Shown here piece by piece: positions 26,908 to 35,991 of a stretch of 64,000 nt of DNA (positions are counted from its first letter, which is position 1; each line of letters opens with the position of its first letter). The notes below the pieces were generated by a model, which did not search any database, was not told where the DNA came from, and was given only the letters and a program-made list of their open reading frames with translations. Where the stretch lies: assembly GCA_014323675.1 (NCBI GenBank), contig JACONN010000002.1, positions 1,718,001-1,782,000 of the forward strand. Direction: 5' to 3'. The position numbers and the translations under genes are program-made. This DNA is from Hormoscilla sp. GM7CHS1pb. Its GTDB lineage: Bacteria; Cyanobacteriota; Cyanobacteriia; Cyanobacteriales; Desertifilaceae.

Positions 26908-27840
26908 ATGAGAATCTTAATTATGGGTGGCACCCGGTTTATCGGTGTTTACCTCACGCCAATTCTGGTCGCACAAGGTCATGAAGTTGTGCTGTTTAAT
27001 CGCGGCAATCAACCGGCACCAGTCCCGGGGGTCAAGCAGATTCATGGCGATCGCACCGATCCGGCCCAACTCCAGGAAAAACTTTCCCAGGAAAAGTTTG
27101 ACGCTATCTTTGATAACAATGGCCGCCAACTCAGCGACACTCAACCCCTTGCCGATATGTTTAAGGACAAGGTCCAGCGTTTTGTCTACATGAGTTCTGC
27201 CGGAGTCTATCTCAAATCCGACCAAATGCCCCATGTAGAATCAGATGCGATCGACCCCAATTCTCGCCACAAGGGTAAGTATGAAACGGAAGCATATCTC
27301 CAAGCACTTGGTTTGCCCTTTACTGCCATTCGTCCTACCTATATCTATGGACCCAAGAATTATAATCCTTTGGAATCCTGGTTCTTTGACCGGATTGTCC
27401 GCGATCGCCCCATTCCTATCCCCAGTAATGGCTATCATATCACCCAACTGGGACATTGTCAAGACTTGGCCCGGGCTATGGCAGCTGTCTTGGGAAACTC
27501 TCGGGCGATCGGGCAGATCTATAATGTTTCGGGCGATCGTTACGTCACCTTTGATGGATTAGCCCGTGCTTGTGCACAAGCTGCTGGCAAATCAGCTGAT
27601 AGCATTAATATAGTACATTACGACCCCAAAAAGTTTGATTTCGGCAAGCGCAAAGCCTTCCCCCTGCGAGTGCAGCATTTCTTCGCTGACGTACATAAAG
27701 CCATGACCGAACTCAACTGGCGGCCAGAATTTGACCTGCTTTCTGGTCTGAAAGACTCCTTCCAGAATGATTACCTAACTCAGGGTAAAGATAAGGCGGA
27801 AGTTGATTTTTCTGTAGATGATGAATATATCTACACCTAG
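26908..27840 (+). CDS. CSP41-like NAD-dependent epimerase/dehydratase family protein
   Basis: A 310-residue atypical short-chain dehydrogenase close to chloroplast CSP41 (stem-loop-binding protein 41). Rossmann motif MGGTRFIGVYL at the N-terminus; FVYMSSAGVYLKSD, KYETEAYL and IRPTYIYGPKNYNPLESWFFDRI mark the substrate side. The usual YxxxK catalytic pair is altered, as is common in this subfamily. Plant CSP41 binds RNA and supports plastid transcription and ribosome function; the cyanobacterial role is less clear. ATG 26908 (MRILIMGGTRFIG) is the natural start. It diverges from the MscS gene. The gene is intact. Confidence 0.88.
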   Translation: MRILIMGGTRFIGVYLTPILVAQGHEVVLFNRGNQPAPVPGVKQIHGDRTDPAQLQEKLSQEKFDAIFDNNGRQLSDTQPLADMFKDKVQRFVYMSSAGVYLKSDQMPHVESDAIDPNSRHKGKYETEAYLQALGLPFTAIRPTYIYGPKNYNPLESWFFDRIVRDRPIPIPSNGYHITQLGHCQDLARAMAAVLGNSRAIGQIYNVSGDRYVTFDGLARACAQAAGKSADSINIVHYDPKKFDFGKRKAFPLRVQHFFADVHKAMTELNWRPEFDLLSGLKDSFQNDYLTQGKDKAEVDFSVDDEYIYT

Positions 27841-27880
27841 GGCCCTAGATCCACCTTTCTGTAGATGATAAAATTATTGG

Positions 27881-27971
27881 CGATCGGTCCGCGGACGGCC
27901 CGAAAAATCGCGGTAGGGGCACGGCATCAATAATCAATATATCAACCTAAATATTAATCCTGCCGTGCCCC
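27881..27971. repeat. Inverted repeat and GC-rich repeat in the gap after the epimerase
   Basis: GGGGCACGGCA (27916-27926) pairs perfectly with TGCCGTGCCCC (27961-27971) around a 34-base AT-rich loop. Just before it, GGCGATCGGTCCGCGGAC (27880-27897) is similar to 29955-29971. No gene is seen in 27841-28078. Confidence 0.6.
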
Positions 27972-28078
27972 TGATTTTCATTGCCCCGGATTGATATTGG
28001 CGATCGCATCTGGCCACATTGTGATTTTTTAGGCAATTTTTCCCTCGGAGGTACAGGAATTTACAATCATCAAAAGTT

Positions 28079-29906
28079 TTACTCATTATTTGCACCCTCA
28101 TTTTTGTAACTAAGATCGTATAAAACTACATAAGATCCTTTTTCTACAAACCGATCTATTCTCAGGCCAATTTCTTTTAGATAAGCCTTGAAAAATCTCC
28201 TTTCTGCTGGAATATGATTGTGAGAAAATAATAACCAAACTCTTTTATTCCCACGCAGTCTATCCAAGTCCTTTTTATATCTGGCAATTTCCGCAATTGA
28301 TAGTTTTTTCCCATCATATTCATCTAAGTCATCCACGCCAATAATATAATCACCTTCTTGATAACCATATTTTTCGGCATAATACTCGAACTGATATATA
28401 CCTCGTTGATAAATATATAAAATATCTCCTGGTTGTTGATGTGCTTTGATATAATTCAATACCGGTTTAATTTCTGAGTAAGTTCGCGGGTTTTTCATTA
28501 GATGAATCCCTTTTGCTAAAGGTTGCCATAGCAATAAGATCGCGAAGAAAATACTGATAAATTTTATCCGTCGATCTTGAGGTTTACTCAACATGTAATG
28601 TACCCCTTCTGCGATGAGAAAAATCACGAATGGTGTGAGAAATAAAACTAAACGACTGCGAAACGGATATTGGTGTAAAAATGAAGCGGAAAAGGTTGCC
28701 AATAATGGCGATAACAACAGCAACAAAATTTCTTTTCTTCGCAACCAGTAGGAAACACAACCCACTAAAAAAGCGACTATGGCTAATCCATCTATCCATT
28801 TACCAAAGCCTAAAGGTTTATAGAAAAATTTCCCGAAAGCATCTAGCATCCAGATGATATCAAAGGTCGTATCGGGAAAAGCATTACCCCAAGAGATCAT
28901 TAATGTTTCATTGCCAGTTAAGTTGCTCAGAGACACAAAATAAAAGATGACAAAACTGAATATCCAAGCTGAGTAAATGCCTAACAACTTTTTGGTTTGA
29001 TTTTGGTCTTTCTGCCTCCTTAGCAATGCAATACTCCCAATACTTGCTAATATAAAGATGGATGGATGGGAAAACCAAATGGCGATCGCTCCTACTAGAC
29101 AATATTTAATCATCTGACCCCGGTTCAATTTTTGCTTCGCCAGAGGCAGCAATAATAAATATAATAGGAGGGCGATCGTCACATCGCTAGAATACTGTTT
29201 CACTTCTGCGGAATAGTAAACTAAATATTTCAAACAGGCAAACAAAAGTAAGCTAATAGTAACTCCAGATTTAAGAAGCAATTTTTTGCCTAATTCATAA
29301 AACAAAAACAAGGATGCAACACCACAGATCAAAGGAAATAACCGCAGCGCATACTCGTTATTGCCCAAGATCTGAACGGCAAACTTTTCCACCATCAAAA
29401 AACCAATCGGCGCACCTTGGTCATAATCCAAAGGTTGGAGCAATTCCAGATAAGAACGATTGACAATATTCAAAGCAAAAACGGGAGCATCCCACTTTTG
29501 AAATGAGTATTTATACTCATGTACTATAGATTTGTGCAAATTTCCTTCGGTTGGGAGATGGCGGCCCCTAAGTCCATTGGCTCTGGGGAGGTAGAGTCTG
29601 TAGTCAAGCGTATTGGTTCTCGTCTCAAGCTCTCTGGGGCTCAATGGCTTCCAACGTCAGTTAACCAAATGCTTCGCTTACGCTGTGCTTATCTTAATGG
29701 CGCTCTTTATCTAAGTACAATTACTTAGGGCAAAACTGGGATGCTCCCGCAAAAACGGCTTCATCCGCCCAGAGAGAACGATTGGACAAATATTGAAACA
29801 ACCTCACTGCCACGCCAAAAGCAATAATTAGATATGGCAGGATTTGTCTGTCAAATAAAAATTTGCAATCTGGTAAGTTGAGCTTTTTATCCCTAAGATT
29901 TTCCAT
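28079..29906 (-). pseudogene. Multi-pass membrane glycosyltransferase (GT39/ArnT-like) interrupted by a 266-bp element
   Basis: ATG at 29906 starts MENLRDKKLNLPDCKFLFDRQILPYLIIAFGVAVRLFQYLSNRSLWADEAVFA, with the WADEA acidic motif of lipid-linked-sugar glycosyltransferases. The element at 29483-29748 then intervenes. The protein resumes ALNIVNRSYLELLQPLDYDQGAPIGFLMVEKFAVQILG and about ten further membrane helices, ending in a soluble C-terminal domain (stop 28079). Removing the element and one 8-bp target copy leaves 1554 bases, exactly 518 codons with the frame restored. The enzyme would move a sugar from a polyprenyl carrier outside the membrane; the substrate is unknown. AT content is higher than in neighbours. 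Confidence 0.87.
29483..29748 (+). mobile_element. 266-bp internally deleted IS with terminal repeats and target duplication
   Basis: Ends GGGAGCATCCCACTTTTG (29483-29500) and CAAAACTGGGATGCTCCC (29731-29748) are inverted repeats with one mismatch in 18. GCAAAAAC flanks both sides (29475-29482, 29749-29756). Inside, on the plus strand, an open stretch reads IGSGEVESVVKRIGSRLKLSGAQWL...NQMLRLRCAYLNGAL, resembling the C-terminal end of an ISKra4-like transposase. All catalytic parts are gone, so it can only have moved using a transposase in trans. Confidence 0.88.
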
Positions 29907-29975
29907 CTTCAACTCCAACAAAAAATAGATAAAATTCACATCTGATAACGGGGCCCGATCGGTCCGCGGACTTTC

Positions 29976-30016
29976 GTTTCCGGAGCACCCACCAGGGTGG
30001 GTGCTCCCGGAAACGA
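29976..30016. repeat. 41-bp palindrome
   Basis: CGTTTCCGGAGCACCCACC pairs with GGTGGGTGCTCCCGGAAACG around a short centre (29976-30016). It lies upstream of the interrupted glycosyltransferase, next to GGCCCGATCGGTCCGCGG. It could form a strong hairpin on either strand; no T run follows. Confidence 0.7.
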
Positions 30017-30089
30017 CCGAAAAATCGGGGAGTATGATAGAGCTTGGGAGCAACAGAGAGCCTTGAAAAGCCGCGACATGCACAAGCAG

Positions 30090-30499
30090 TTACAAAACCA
30101 CCGGTTGATTGACTAACAGAGTCTCAGTTTTAATCGCAGTCGCCACATTTTGCCACATTTCATGAACCCCATCGAACCTTTGCACCTCATAAGCAGCGAC
30201 CCTACCGCCACCGCGAGACCGTATCCAGTTCCTGCTGACAACACCAGGACTAACGCGGGTAGCTTCCAAAGCGCGGGCCGGGGGACCGGTAAAGAACTTG
30301 CTTGAGCCCGTCCTCCCCAACCAAGCAGCTTCAACTTATTATCATCCCGCTTAACCGCCGATTCAGCATAGCGGATATTGAACCTCAACTGCTCGACCAG
30401 CTCTTCGAGGATAGCATTTTTGTCAGCACGATCAAGTTCAGCAGCCGCCCAAAAGCAGCCACAGCCTGCTTTTGGTTCGGGTCTCAGAGATATACCCAA
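30090..30499 (-). pseudogene. Fibronectin-type-III-like protein remnant
   Basis: Minus-strand pieces in two frames belong to one protein type: DKNAILEELVEQLRFNIRYAESAVKRDDNKLKLLGWGGRAQASSL, then (next frame) ALEATRVSPGVVSRNWIRSRGGGRVAAYEVQRFDGVHEMWQNVATAIKTETLLVNQP. Cyanobacterial proteins of this kind have a helical N-terminus followed by FN3-like beta strands. Both ends are missing and the frame changes around 30300. No function is assigned to the family as far as I know. Confidence 0.65.
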
Positions 30500-30549
30500 G
30501 GAACTGTGATGAACAAGATCATTTATCGCCCAGCGGCCAAAAAAGATGA

Positions 30550-31080
30550 TTAATTGTTAATTTCTGCATAGTTGTTAGCTTTTTTGGGCAATAGATAGAT
30601 AGCACCAGAAATCAAAGTGAGAGCGACAGCAACCCAGAAGACAATCAGAGAAGGGATTTCCCAGCTATCAGGAGTGGGGGCGATGAGAAGGGCACAGGCC
30701 CCGATTTGACTGACAGTTTTCAGCTTACCCCAGATATTCGCCCCAGAGATTTGGGGTTGATTAACCCGCCAACCTGCGATCGCCAACTCTCGTGCTAAAA
30801 TCATAAACACGCCCCAAGCTGGAACTTGCCCCAAATCAATTAAACAAAGCAAAGTCCCAAGCACAAGCAACTTATCTACCAAGGGATCGAGAAACTTGCC
30901 CAAATCTGTAACTTGATTCAGTTTCCTAGCCAAATAGCCATCTAACCAATCCGTACCAGCAGCAACTAGAAAGATTGCCAGAGATATCCAGCGCTGGGTT
31001 GGAGTAGGCGCTGTTAAAAAGTAGAGGATAAATGGCACCCCCAGCAAACGATAAAAAGTAATCCAGGTTGGCAGCGTCAT
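30550..31080 (-). CDS. pgsA: CDP-diacylglycerol-glycerol-3-phosphate 3-phosphatidyltransferase
   Basis: Makes phosphatidylglycerol phosphate, the committed step to phosphatidylglycerol, an essential thylakoid lipid. The CDP-alcohol phosphotransferase motif D-G-x2-A-R-x8-G-x3-D-x3-D is visible as DWLDGYLARKLNQVTDLGKFLDPLVDK (about residues 50-75). Several membrane helices follow (LILARELAIAGWRV, ACALLIAPTP, LIVFWVAVALTLISGAIYLL). ATG 31080 (MTLPTWITFYRLLGVPFIL) gives the standard N-terminus; an ATG three codons earlier is possible. Length ~176 residues, normal. The gene is intact. Confidence 0.93.
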   Translation of the reverse strand: MTLPTWITFYRLLGVPFILYFLTAPTPTQRWISLAIFLVAAGTDWLDGYLARKLNQVTDLGKFLDPLVDKLLVLGTLLCLIDLGQVPAWGVFMILARELAIAGWRVNQPQISGANIWGKLKTVSQIGACALLIAPTPDSWEIPSLIVFWVAVALTLISGAIYLLPKKANNYAEINN

Positions 31081-31089
31081 AATCAGCAA

Positions 31090-31480
31090 TTCAAAATTCT
31101 TTATTCAAAATTCTGGCGAAAAATTTGAGAACAAATATCTAAGCTTTTCCTTACTTTACCATTTTCTTTTTCCACGATCCAAAATTTTGAGCCCACGGGC
31201 TATACTAGGGTCATCCCCAGTAGCCGTGTAGCCTGTGCAGCCATACGCTGGCGATCGCGACAAGTCCATCTTACCACACCAGCCCTGCTACCTGTCAAGG
31301 AACATTGACAACTTGATTTAGGTTGCTGCGGCTATGATAGTTAATGAATAATGGCGCAGCGGTGTCTCCTATGAAGTGCGATTAGGCGGCTGTGTCACGA
31401 GACATCTCCCGACCAGGAGACACCGCTAGTCTGGTAAGATCGGTGAAATCCTGTAGGCCATGTCAGGTCTCGGACTTCAT
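31090..31480. other. Non-coding gap with a 13-bp inverted repeat
   Basis: AGCGGTGTCTCCT (31358-31370) pairs perfectly with AGGAGACACCGCT (31415-31427). Between the arms is GAAGTGCGATTAG, which also occurs between TCTCCCGG and AGGAGAC at 37148-37244, so the two sites are related repeats. No gene is seen in this gap. Confidence 0.55.
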
Positions 31481-31492
31481 CATACTTAATAT

Positions 31493-31523
31493 TTGACAAG
31501 TGCACAGAGAATAGGGCTATAAT
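31493..31523 (+). promoter_or_regulatory. Sigma70-type promoter of the pstS gene
   Basis: TTGACA at 31493-31498 and TATAAT at 31518-31523, separated by 19 bases, 30 bases upstream of the start codon; GAGAGGAG precedes the ATG. Both boxes are perfect consensus, though the spacing is two bases longer than ideal. No convincing tandem Pho box was found. Confidence 0.55.
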
Positions 31524-31552
31524 GATATACCCAAGAGAGGAGAAAATAGCGA

Positions 31553-32581
31553 ATGATGGTGGTGAAAGCAAGCAGTTGGCGTAGAGCCTTAACAGCAACA
31601 AGCCTGGCGATCGGGCTTTCCTTAAGTTGGCTGACTACAGCAGCAGCGCAAAGTATTAGCGGTGTAGTAACAAGTTTTGGTCTCCCAGCGTACCGGCGTT
31701 ATTTTGAAGAATACTCGGAAGAAACCGGTGTAAAAGTAAATTACGCAGTCAGGAGTAGCGCTGGTAGTATAGAGAGATTTATTGATGAGTCGGTTGACTT
31801 CATTGCTAGCGATGCACCGCCAACAGGTGCAGAAAGAGAAAGGATGAGTCGGGGTTTGCTATTGCTGTCCACGGTAGGCAACGGGGTGGCGGTGATTTAC
31901 AATCTCAGAGAGGCACCCCCGGATATCTTGATATCTCGGGAGACGCTGGTGAAAATATTCACAGGGAAAATAGGCAACTGGAATCAGGTGAGCCCGAGGT
32001 TGCCAAACAGAAAAATTCAGGTGGTTGTCCACGGAGAGGGAAGCGGTACGAACTTTATTTTCACCCGTCACTTGAGTGCCCTGACTAAAGGTAAAATAGA
32101 GGCTACGAAAAACCCAGAGTGGGGTTTCAATGTGTTTGCGAGTCGTGACGGGGATGCGGCAGTGGCTTCGGCGGTGGCCCTAAATGATGGGGCGATCGGC
32201 TATGTAGAGGCAAATTATGCCCTCAGCCGCAACTTATCGACAGCCCGACTGCAAAATAAAAAGGGTGAATATGTCCGACCTACTGTTGACGAGTCACATA
32301 AAGCGCTGCTAACAACAGAGTGGGACGAGAATTTCACACTCTTAAAAATAGACGATCCAGATGAGGGCTATCCGATTATTGGTACGAGTATGCTGATATT
32401 TTACCAGAAGTACCCCAATGCCGAGATCGCTCAAGCAATTAAAGACTTCGTCAGTTGGGTGACGAGTAGAGGTCCAGAAATTAACACTGAGCTATTTTAC
32501 GTGGCACTTTCTCCTTCTGAGCGTCCCGGCTGCGGGATTACATCCATAACAATATCACGATTAGTCCCTAGGACATTGTGA
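31553..32581 (+). CDS. Phosphate-binding periplasmic protein, PstS/SphX type
   Basis: A 342-residue periplasmic substrate-binding protein. The signal peptide runs through ALTATSLAIGLSLSWLTTAAA with a likely cleavage after AAA. The mature part follows the PstS pattern: GVVTSFGLPAYRRYFEEYSEETGVKVNYAVRSSAGSIERFIDESVDFIASDAPP, IGNWNQVSPRLPNRKIQVVVHGEGSGTNFIFTRHL (phosphate-binding RxxGSGT-type loop) and GDAAVASAVALNDGAIGYVEANYAL. Cyanobacteria have both PstS and the related SphX; I cannot separate them here. No pstCAB follows, which favours a stand-alone SphX-like role. An SLH-porin follows 128 bases on. Confidence 0.85.
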   Translation: MMVVKASSWRRALTATSLAIGLSLSWLTTAAAQSISGVVTSFGLPAYRRYFEEYSEETGVKVNYAVRSSAGSIERFIDESVDFIASDAPPTGAERERMSRGLLLLSTVGNGVAVIYNLREAPPDILISRETLVKIFTGKIGNWNQVSPRLPNRKIQVVVHGEGSGTNFIFTRHLSALTKGKIEATKNPEWGFNVFASRDGDAAVASAVALNDGAIGYVEANYALSRNLSTARLQNKKGEYVRPTVDESHKALLTTEWDENFTLLKIDDPDEGYPIIGTSMLIFYQKYPNAEIAQAIKDFVSWVTSRGPEINTELFYVALSPSERPGCGITSITISRLVPRTL

Positions 32582-32709
32582 ATTCTCAGTGGTCAGTTGT
32601 ATTATAGGCAGTGCTGTACCTTAGTGCACGTTGCTCGGTCTCTTGACAGGGGGTGATTGATATTATATCACCAGAGATCGAGGGATGTGTTGTGTGAGGA
32701 GAATAGACG

Positions 32710-34218
32710 GTGAAAAAATGTCTATTGCCGATCGCGTCGGCAATACTGGTTCCGAGCTTGACGATATCCGATGCAGGTCTGGCCCAGATAAATAGCAGCT
32801 TAGGGAGTCCCTTCACCTCAGTAGAAGAATTATCTTCTGATGTGGGGGAGAATGTTGGAGATTCCCGGCAGCGTGAGCAGACAACATCGGTGTCTCAACT
32901 ATCTGATATCCAACCAACAGATTGGGCATACCAAGCATTACAATCATTGATAGAACGCTACGGTTGTGTCGGGGGTTATCCCGATGGCAGGTATCGGGGG
33001 AATCGGACCTTAACCAGATATGAGTTTGCGGCGGGATTGAATGCCTGTTTAGACAAGATAAATGAACTGATTGCCAGTGCGACAAGCAATGTATTGGCCA
33101 GAGAAGACATAAATAGATTGCAACGGCTGCAAGACGAGTATGCCCCAGAACTGGCAACTCTGCGGGGTCGAGTAGATGCCCTGGAAGCCCTGACTGCGGA
33201 ACTGGAAGCGAATCAGTTCTCGACTACGGCAAAGCTATTTGGGTCAGCTAACTTCACTTTTACCGAGAGCTGGAACAAAGATCCAGAGGAAAATCCCACA
33301 TTTGCAGGTTCGGCAACTCTCAACTTTGACAGCAGTTTCACCGGTAGAGACCTGCTGCGAGCTGGGCTCACCGGCAGTGGTGAGATTAGTTGGGGCTCGG
33401 TGTTCTATCGATTTCCCCTGGGCTTTCGCGGTCAATTCTACTTAGTGGCAAAGGGTCAGTCGGCAACAAGCGTTGTTCCCTCATTAAATCCCGTCTCCAG
33501 CAGCCCCATCTACGGGCTCAGTTCTGGTGGTGGCGTGGGGATAAACTATCAATTAAATGATTGGCTGGAAATTGGGGCAACTTATTTCGGTTCTGATGAT
33601 AGTATATCGGATCCCAGTGAGGGGAAAGGGCTTTTTAACGGTCAATTTGGAGCTTTAGCTCAGGTGACTTTGACACCGAACGATCGCCTGGGTATCGGTC
33701 TTACCTATGCGCGTTACTACGCTCCTAATAGCCCTAATGTTGGGCGTGGTGGCAGCAGCTTTGCGGGAGCACCTTTTGGTGAAGATACCGCAACATCAGC
33801 AAATGCTTATGGCATAGAAGCTAACTATCGGTTCGGCGATAGCCCGATCGCTGGCGCTTGGGTGGGTTATACTGAGGCGAAGGCAGAAGGTTCTCCTGGA
33901 TCTCAGGGAATCTTTGCAGGAACGAGGGGTGCTGAAGCCGAGATCTGGCACTGGGCGATCGCACTGGCTTTTCCAGACGTAGGTAAACTAGGCGCTCAGT
34001 TAAGATTCCTGTTCAAAATGGAACCGAAGGTGACCAGCAATGACGTTTCCGAACGTATAGATCCTGATACTGGGTTCAACATTCAAGCCTCCTATCGCTA
34101 TCCTTTGACTGACCGGATAAGATGGGATTCTAGTTTGTCCGTACTGATTAACCCAGAAAGCGACAGCGACAATGACAGCATCTGGGAGGGAAAAATGGGA
34201 TTTACTTTTTCCCTCTAA
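32710..34218 (+). CDS. SLH-domain outer-membrane porin (OprB/cyanobacterial porin family)
   Basis: A 502-residue outer-membrane protein starting at GTG 32710 with a signal peptide (LLPIASAILVPSLTISDAGLAQ). The N-terminal SLH domain is visible as LSDIQPTDWAYQALQSLIERYGCVGGYPDGRYRGNRTLTRYEFAAGLNACLDKI. It is followed by a coiled-coil (REDINRLQRLQDEYAPELATLRGRVDALEALTAELE). The rest is a beta barrel of OprB-like strands (SANFTF, GLTYARYY, SYRYPLTDRIRWDSSLSVLINPESDSDNDSIW) ending in a C-terminal phenylalanine-rich strand, MGFTFSL. These porins dominate cyanobacterial outer membranes and are often called iron-uptake porins; here a role next to phosphate uptake is only suggested by position. Confidence 0.9.
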   Translation: MKKCLLPIASAILVPSLTISDAGLAQINSSLGSPFTSVEELSSDVGENVGDSRQREQTTSVSQLSDIQPTDWAYQALQSLIERYGCVGGYPDGRYRGNRTLTRYEFAAGLNACLDKINELIASATSNVLAREDINRLQRLQDEYAPELATLRGRVDALEALTAELEANQFSTTAKLFGSANFTFTESWNKDPEENPTFAGSATLNFDSSFTGRDLLRAGLTGSGEISWGSVFYRFPLGFRGQFYLVAKGQSATSVVPSLNPVSSSPIYGLSSGGGVGINYQLNDWLEIGATYFGSDDSISDPSEGKGLFNGQFGALAQVTLTPNDRLGIGLTYARYYAPNSPNVGRGGSSFAGAPFGEDTATSANAYGIEANYRFGDSPIAGAWVGYTEAKAEGSPGSQGIFAGTRGAEAEIWHWAIALAFPDVGKLGAQLRFLFKMEPKVTSNDVSERIDPDTGFNIQASYRYPLTDRIRWDSSLSVLINPESDSDNDSIWEGKMGFTFSL

Positions 34219-34327
34219 GTTAATGATTCCCACGGGGGGATGTTTCTGATAAGCTTTGCATCAAGGGGTTGCCGTGCCGGGCACGGCGACCTTGAAAGCC
34301 GTTGCTGGCGCGTCAGAAAATTGTAAC

Positions 34328-34512
34328 ATAGGTTTACAATAGCTTACAGTAAGCATTGTATGCTTACTGTAAGCATGCAATAGCTTATTGTAAGCATACA
34401 ATGTTTACAATAAGCATACAATAGCTTGTTATAAACATATAATAAGCTATTGCATGCTTACAATAAGCTATTGTAAGCATGCAATAGCTTATTGTAAGCA
34501 TGCAATAGCTTT
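34328..34512. repeat. Array of ~21-bp palindromic units (AAGCATGCAATAGCTTATTGT type)
   Basis: About nine units of AAGCATGCAATAGCTTATTG (plus T) and its variants run head to tail and head to head across 185 bases. AAGCAT..ATGCTT and AATAGCTTATT elements alternate, so most of the array can fold on itself. It is extremely AT-rich against its neighbours. It directly precedes the CRISPR-like repeats. A GCCGTGCCGGGCACGGC palindrome at 34272-34288 lies between it and the porin end. Confidence 0.85.
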
Positions 34513-34529
34513 CATGTAGGGCATCCCCT

Positions 34530-34637
34530 GTCCCCACTCGCTGGGGACAGGAATTAATGGAAACCTTTTATTCCTTCCACCAGGGCTAGCCCACCGGTGG
34601 CCGTCCCCACTCGCTGGGGACGGGAATTAATGGAAAC
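34530..34637 (+). CRISPR. Minimal CRISPR: two 35-bp repeats and one 38-bp spacer
   Basis: Repeats at 34530-34564 and 34603-34637 start GTCCCCACTCGCTGGGGAC and end GGAATTAATGGAAAC, with one A/G difference. GTCCCC...GGGGAC forms the stem and the 3' end is GGAAAC, typical of cyanobacterial type I/III repeats. The spacer is 34565-34602. No further repeat is found after 34637 and no cas gene lies in the window, so this is an orphan or shrunken array that would need Cas proteins from elsewhere. Confidence 0.75.
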
Positions 34638-34717
34638 CAATCTATGGCGGAGTAAACCCCCATCTTACAGCTTGCCGTTGAAGATTAAGAATAGAATGGG
34701 AACCTCAAATAACGCTT

Positions 34718-35725
34718 TCATATAATGGAATTTATAATGTCTTCTAATTCTTCTTGATTAACAAAAAAATCATTCTCCTGAGTTCGCTTATTTTCATCAT
34801 CGACATCACACAGTAAGTAGTAATATGATAAGTTGAGTGCCGATGCCAATGAGAAATAACAATTGTTAATTTTATCTCCTCTACGTTTAAGTTCAAGTAC
34901 GTGACTATCTGGCGGTAGAAAGAACATATTAGTCAAGCCTGCACCATGTACGCAGATTAAAAATTTTGTGGTGGAACTCAATTGGATCTGTTGTTGCCAA
35001 TCTAATGTCTCGAAGATAACAGGAATAATCTGCTTTTGATTAAGAAGACTCTGAAGCGTACCCCAATTAATTATCTTTCGACGGGGCGCAATCTCTCTGC
35101 TAATGAAAATATTCAACTTTGGATCCTGTTTAAGCTGGAAATAATTTCGCAATATTTCCCGAACTTCCCTTAAAATCTCTTCATTGTAATTGCCGTACGG
35201 TGCAGTATGAGGAATATAATAGAGCTGTTTTACTTCGGCTTTTTCATTTTTGTTTAGCCAAATAATAGGTGTTTTAGAAAACGCTGCGAGTGATTTAACG
35301 ACATGTTCGATTTTTTTGAGATGTGATGGTAATATAATTGGAACACCGGCAAGTTCTTTCTGTGCAAAATATAATCTTGTGAGAACCTCAGTCAACCAAT
35401 GAAAGTAATTGGAGCTTTCACTAAAGTAATTGGCGCTGTAAAAATCCATAATCCAAACTGCCTGTGGAATATGGATACTTTTCTTTTGTATTTTCTTGAT
35501 TATTAATCTAAGATTTTTTTGTGGATGAATTCTTGTTTCAACATTTGTTAGTTCTTTATTTCCCTGAATTAAGTATGATTCAGGGAAAGCAGTCACTCTA
35601 TTAAAAACTAGCAAGTCGATCTTTGGGAATTCTTTTTCAAGCTCATGCTCGAAAAGTTGACGATCTTCAGTTTTATAGTTTACAGGTAGCTTTCTATGTA
35701 CTCTGTAGCTTGGATATAATTCCAT
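34718..35725 (-). CDS. Glycosyltransferase family 61 protein
   Basis: A 335-residue cytosolic GT61 (DUF563) enzyme. Family landmarks: NYFHWLTEVLTRLYFAQ, IPILPSHLKKIEHVV-type region, NIFISREIAPRRKIINWGTLQ, and CVHGAGLTNMFFLPPDSHVLEL (the HGAGLTN block). Such enzymes transfer sugars in surface polysaccharide synthesis; acceptor unknown. Start is ATG 35725 (MELYPSYRVHRKLPVNYKTED); ~50 residues may be missing compared with longer members. It is AT-rich and lacks HIP1 sites, unlike adjacent trpD, and lies between a CRISPR-like site and a MITE-like element, so it was probably acquired. Confidence 0.85.
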   Translation of the reverse strand: MELYPSYRVHRKLPVNYKTEDRQLFEHELEKEFPKIDLLVFNRVTAFPESYLIQGNKELTNVETRIHPQKNLRLIIKKIQKKSIHIPQAVWIMDFYSANYFSESSNYFHWLTEVLTRLYFAQKELAGVPIILPSHLKKIEHVVKSLAAFSKTPIIWLNKNEKAEVKQLYYIPHTAPYGNYNEEILREVREILRNYFQLKQDPKLNIFISREIAPRRKIINWGTLQSLLNQKQIIPVIFETLDWQQQIQLSSTTKFLICVHGAGLTNMFFLPPDSHVLELKRRGDKINNCYFSLASALNLSYYYLLCDVDDENKRTQENDFFVNQEELEDIINSII

Positions 35726-35757
35726 TGGTTTTCCTTTTGTATTAAGATATTACCATC

Positions 35758-35893
35758 TGGCACTGGTTCAGTCTAATTTAAATATCGCCTGAAACCCTTA
35801 CTGGGTAAGGGATATATCTTTTAGCCTCAATGACATAAACACATACCCTGTAATGATTTCAGTAATTTGATTAATCAAACTGAACCAGTGCCA
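35758..35893. mobile_element. MITE-like element with 15-bp terminal inverted repeats
   Basis: TGGCACTGGTTCAGT at 35758-35772 is the exact complement of the end sequence ACTGAACCAGTGCCA at 35879-35893. The 136-bp interior is AT-rich and codes for nothing. GGCACTG ends resemble those of IS6-type elements. I see no clear target duplication, so mobility is inferred from the ends alone. Confidence 0.6.
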
Positions 35894-35991
35894 ACAATCC
35901 TAGAAGTTTACGATATGATTATACCATATTTATAATCGACATCAGGACTTGACTGAATAACCCATGACGATCTCCAATTGAAAATAGTCAA

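Noticed and set aside
30302..30553. 83-residue plus-strand frame ending next to pgsA
   Set aside because: It lies opposite the fibronectin-like remnant, whose minus-strand sequence is recognisable; the plus frame is its shadow.
34530..34637. A full CRISPR-Cas locus
   Set aside because: Only two repeats are present and no cas gene lies in the window, so only a minimal array is reported.
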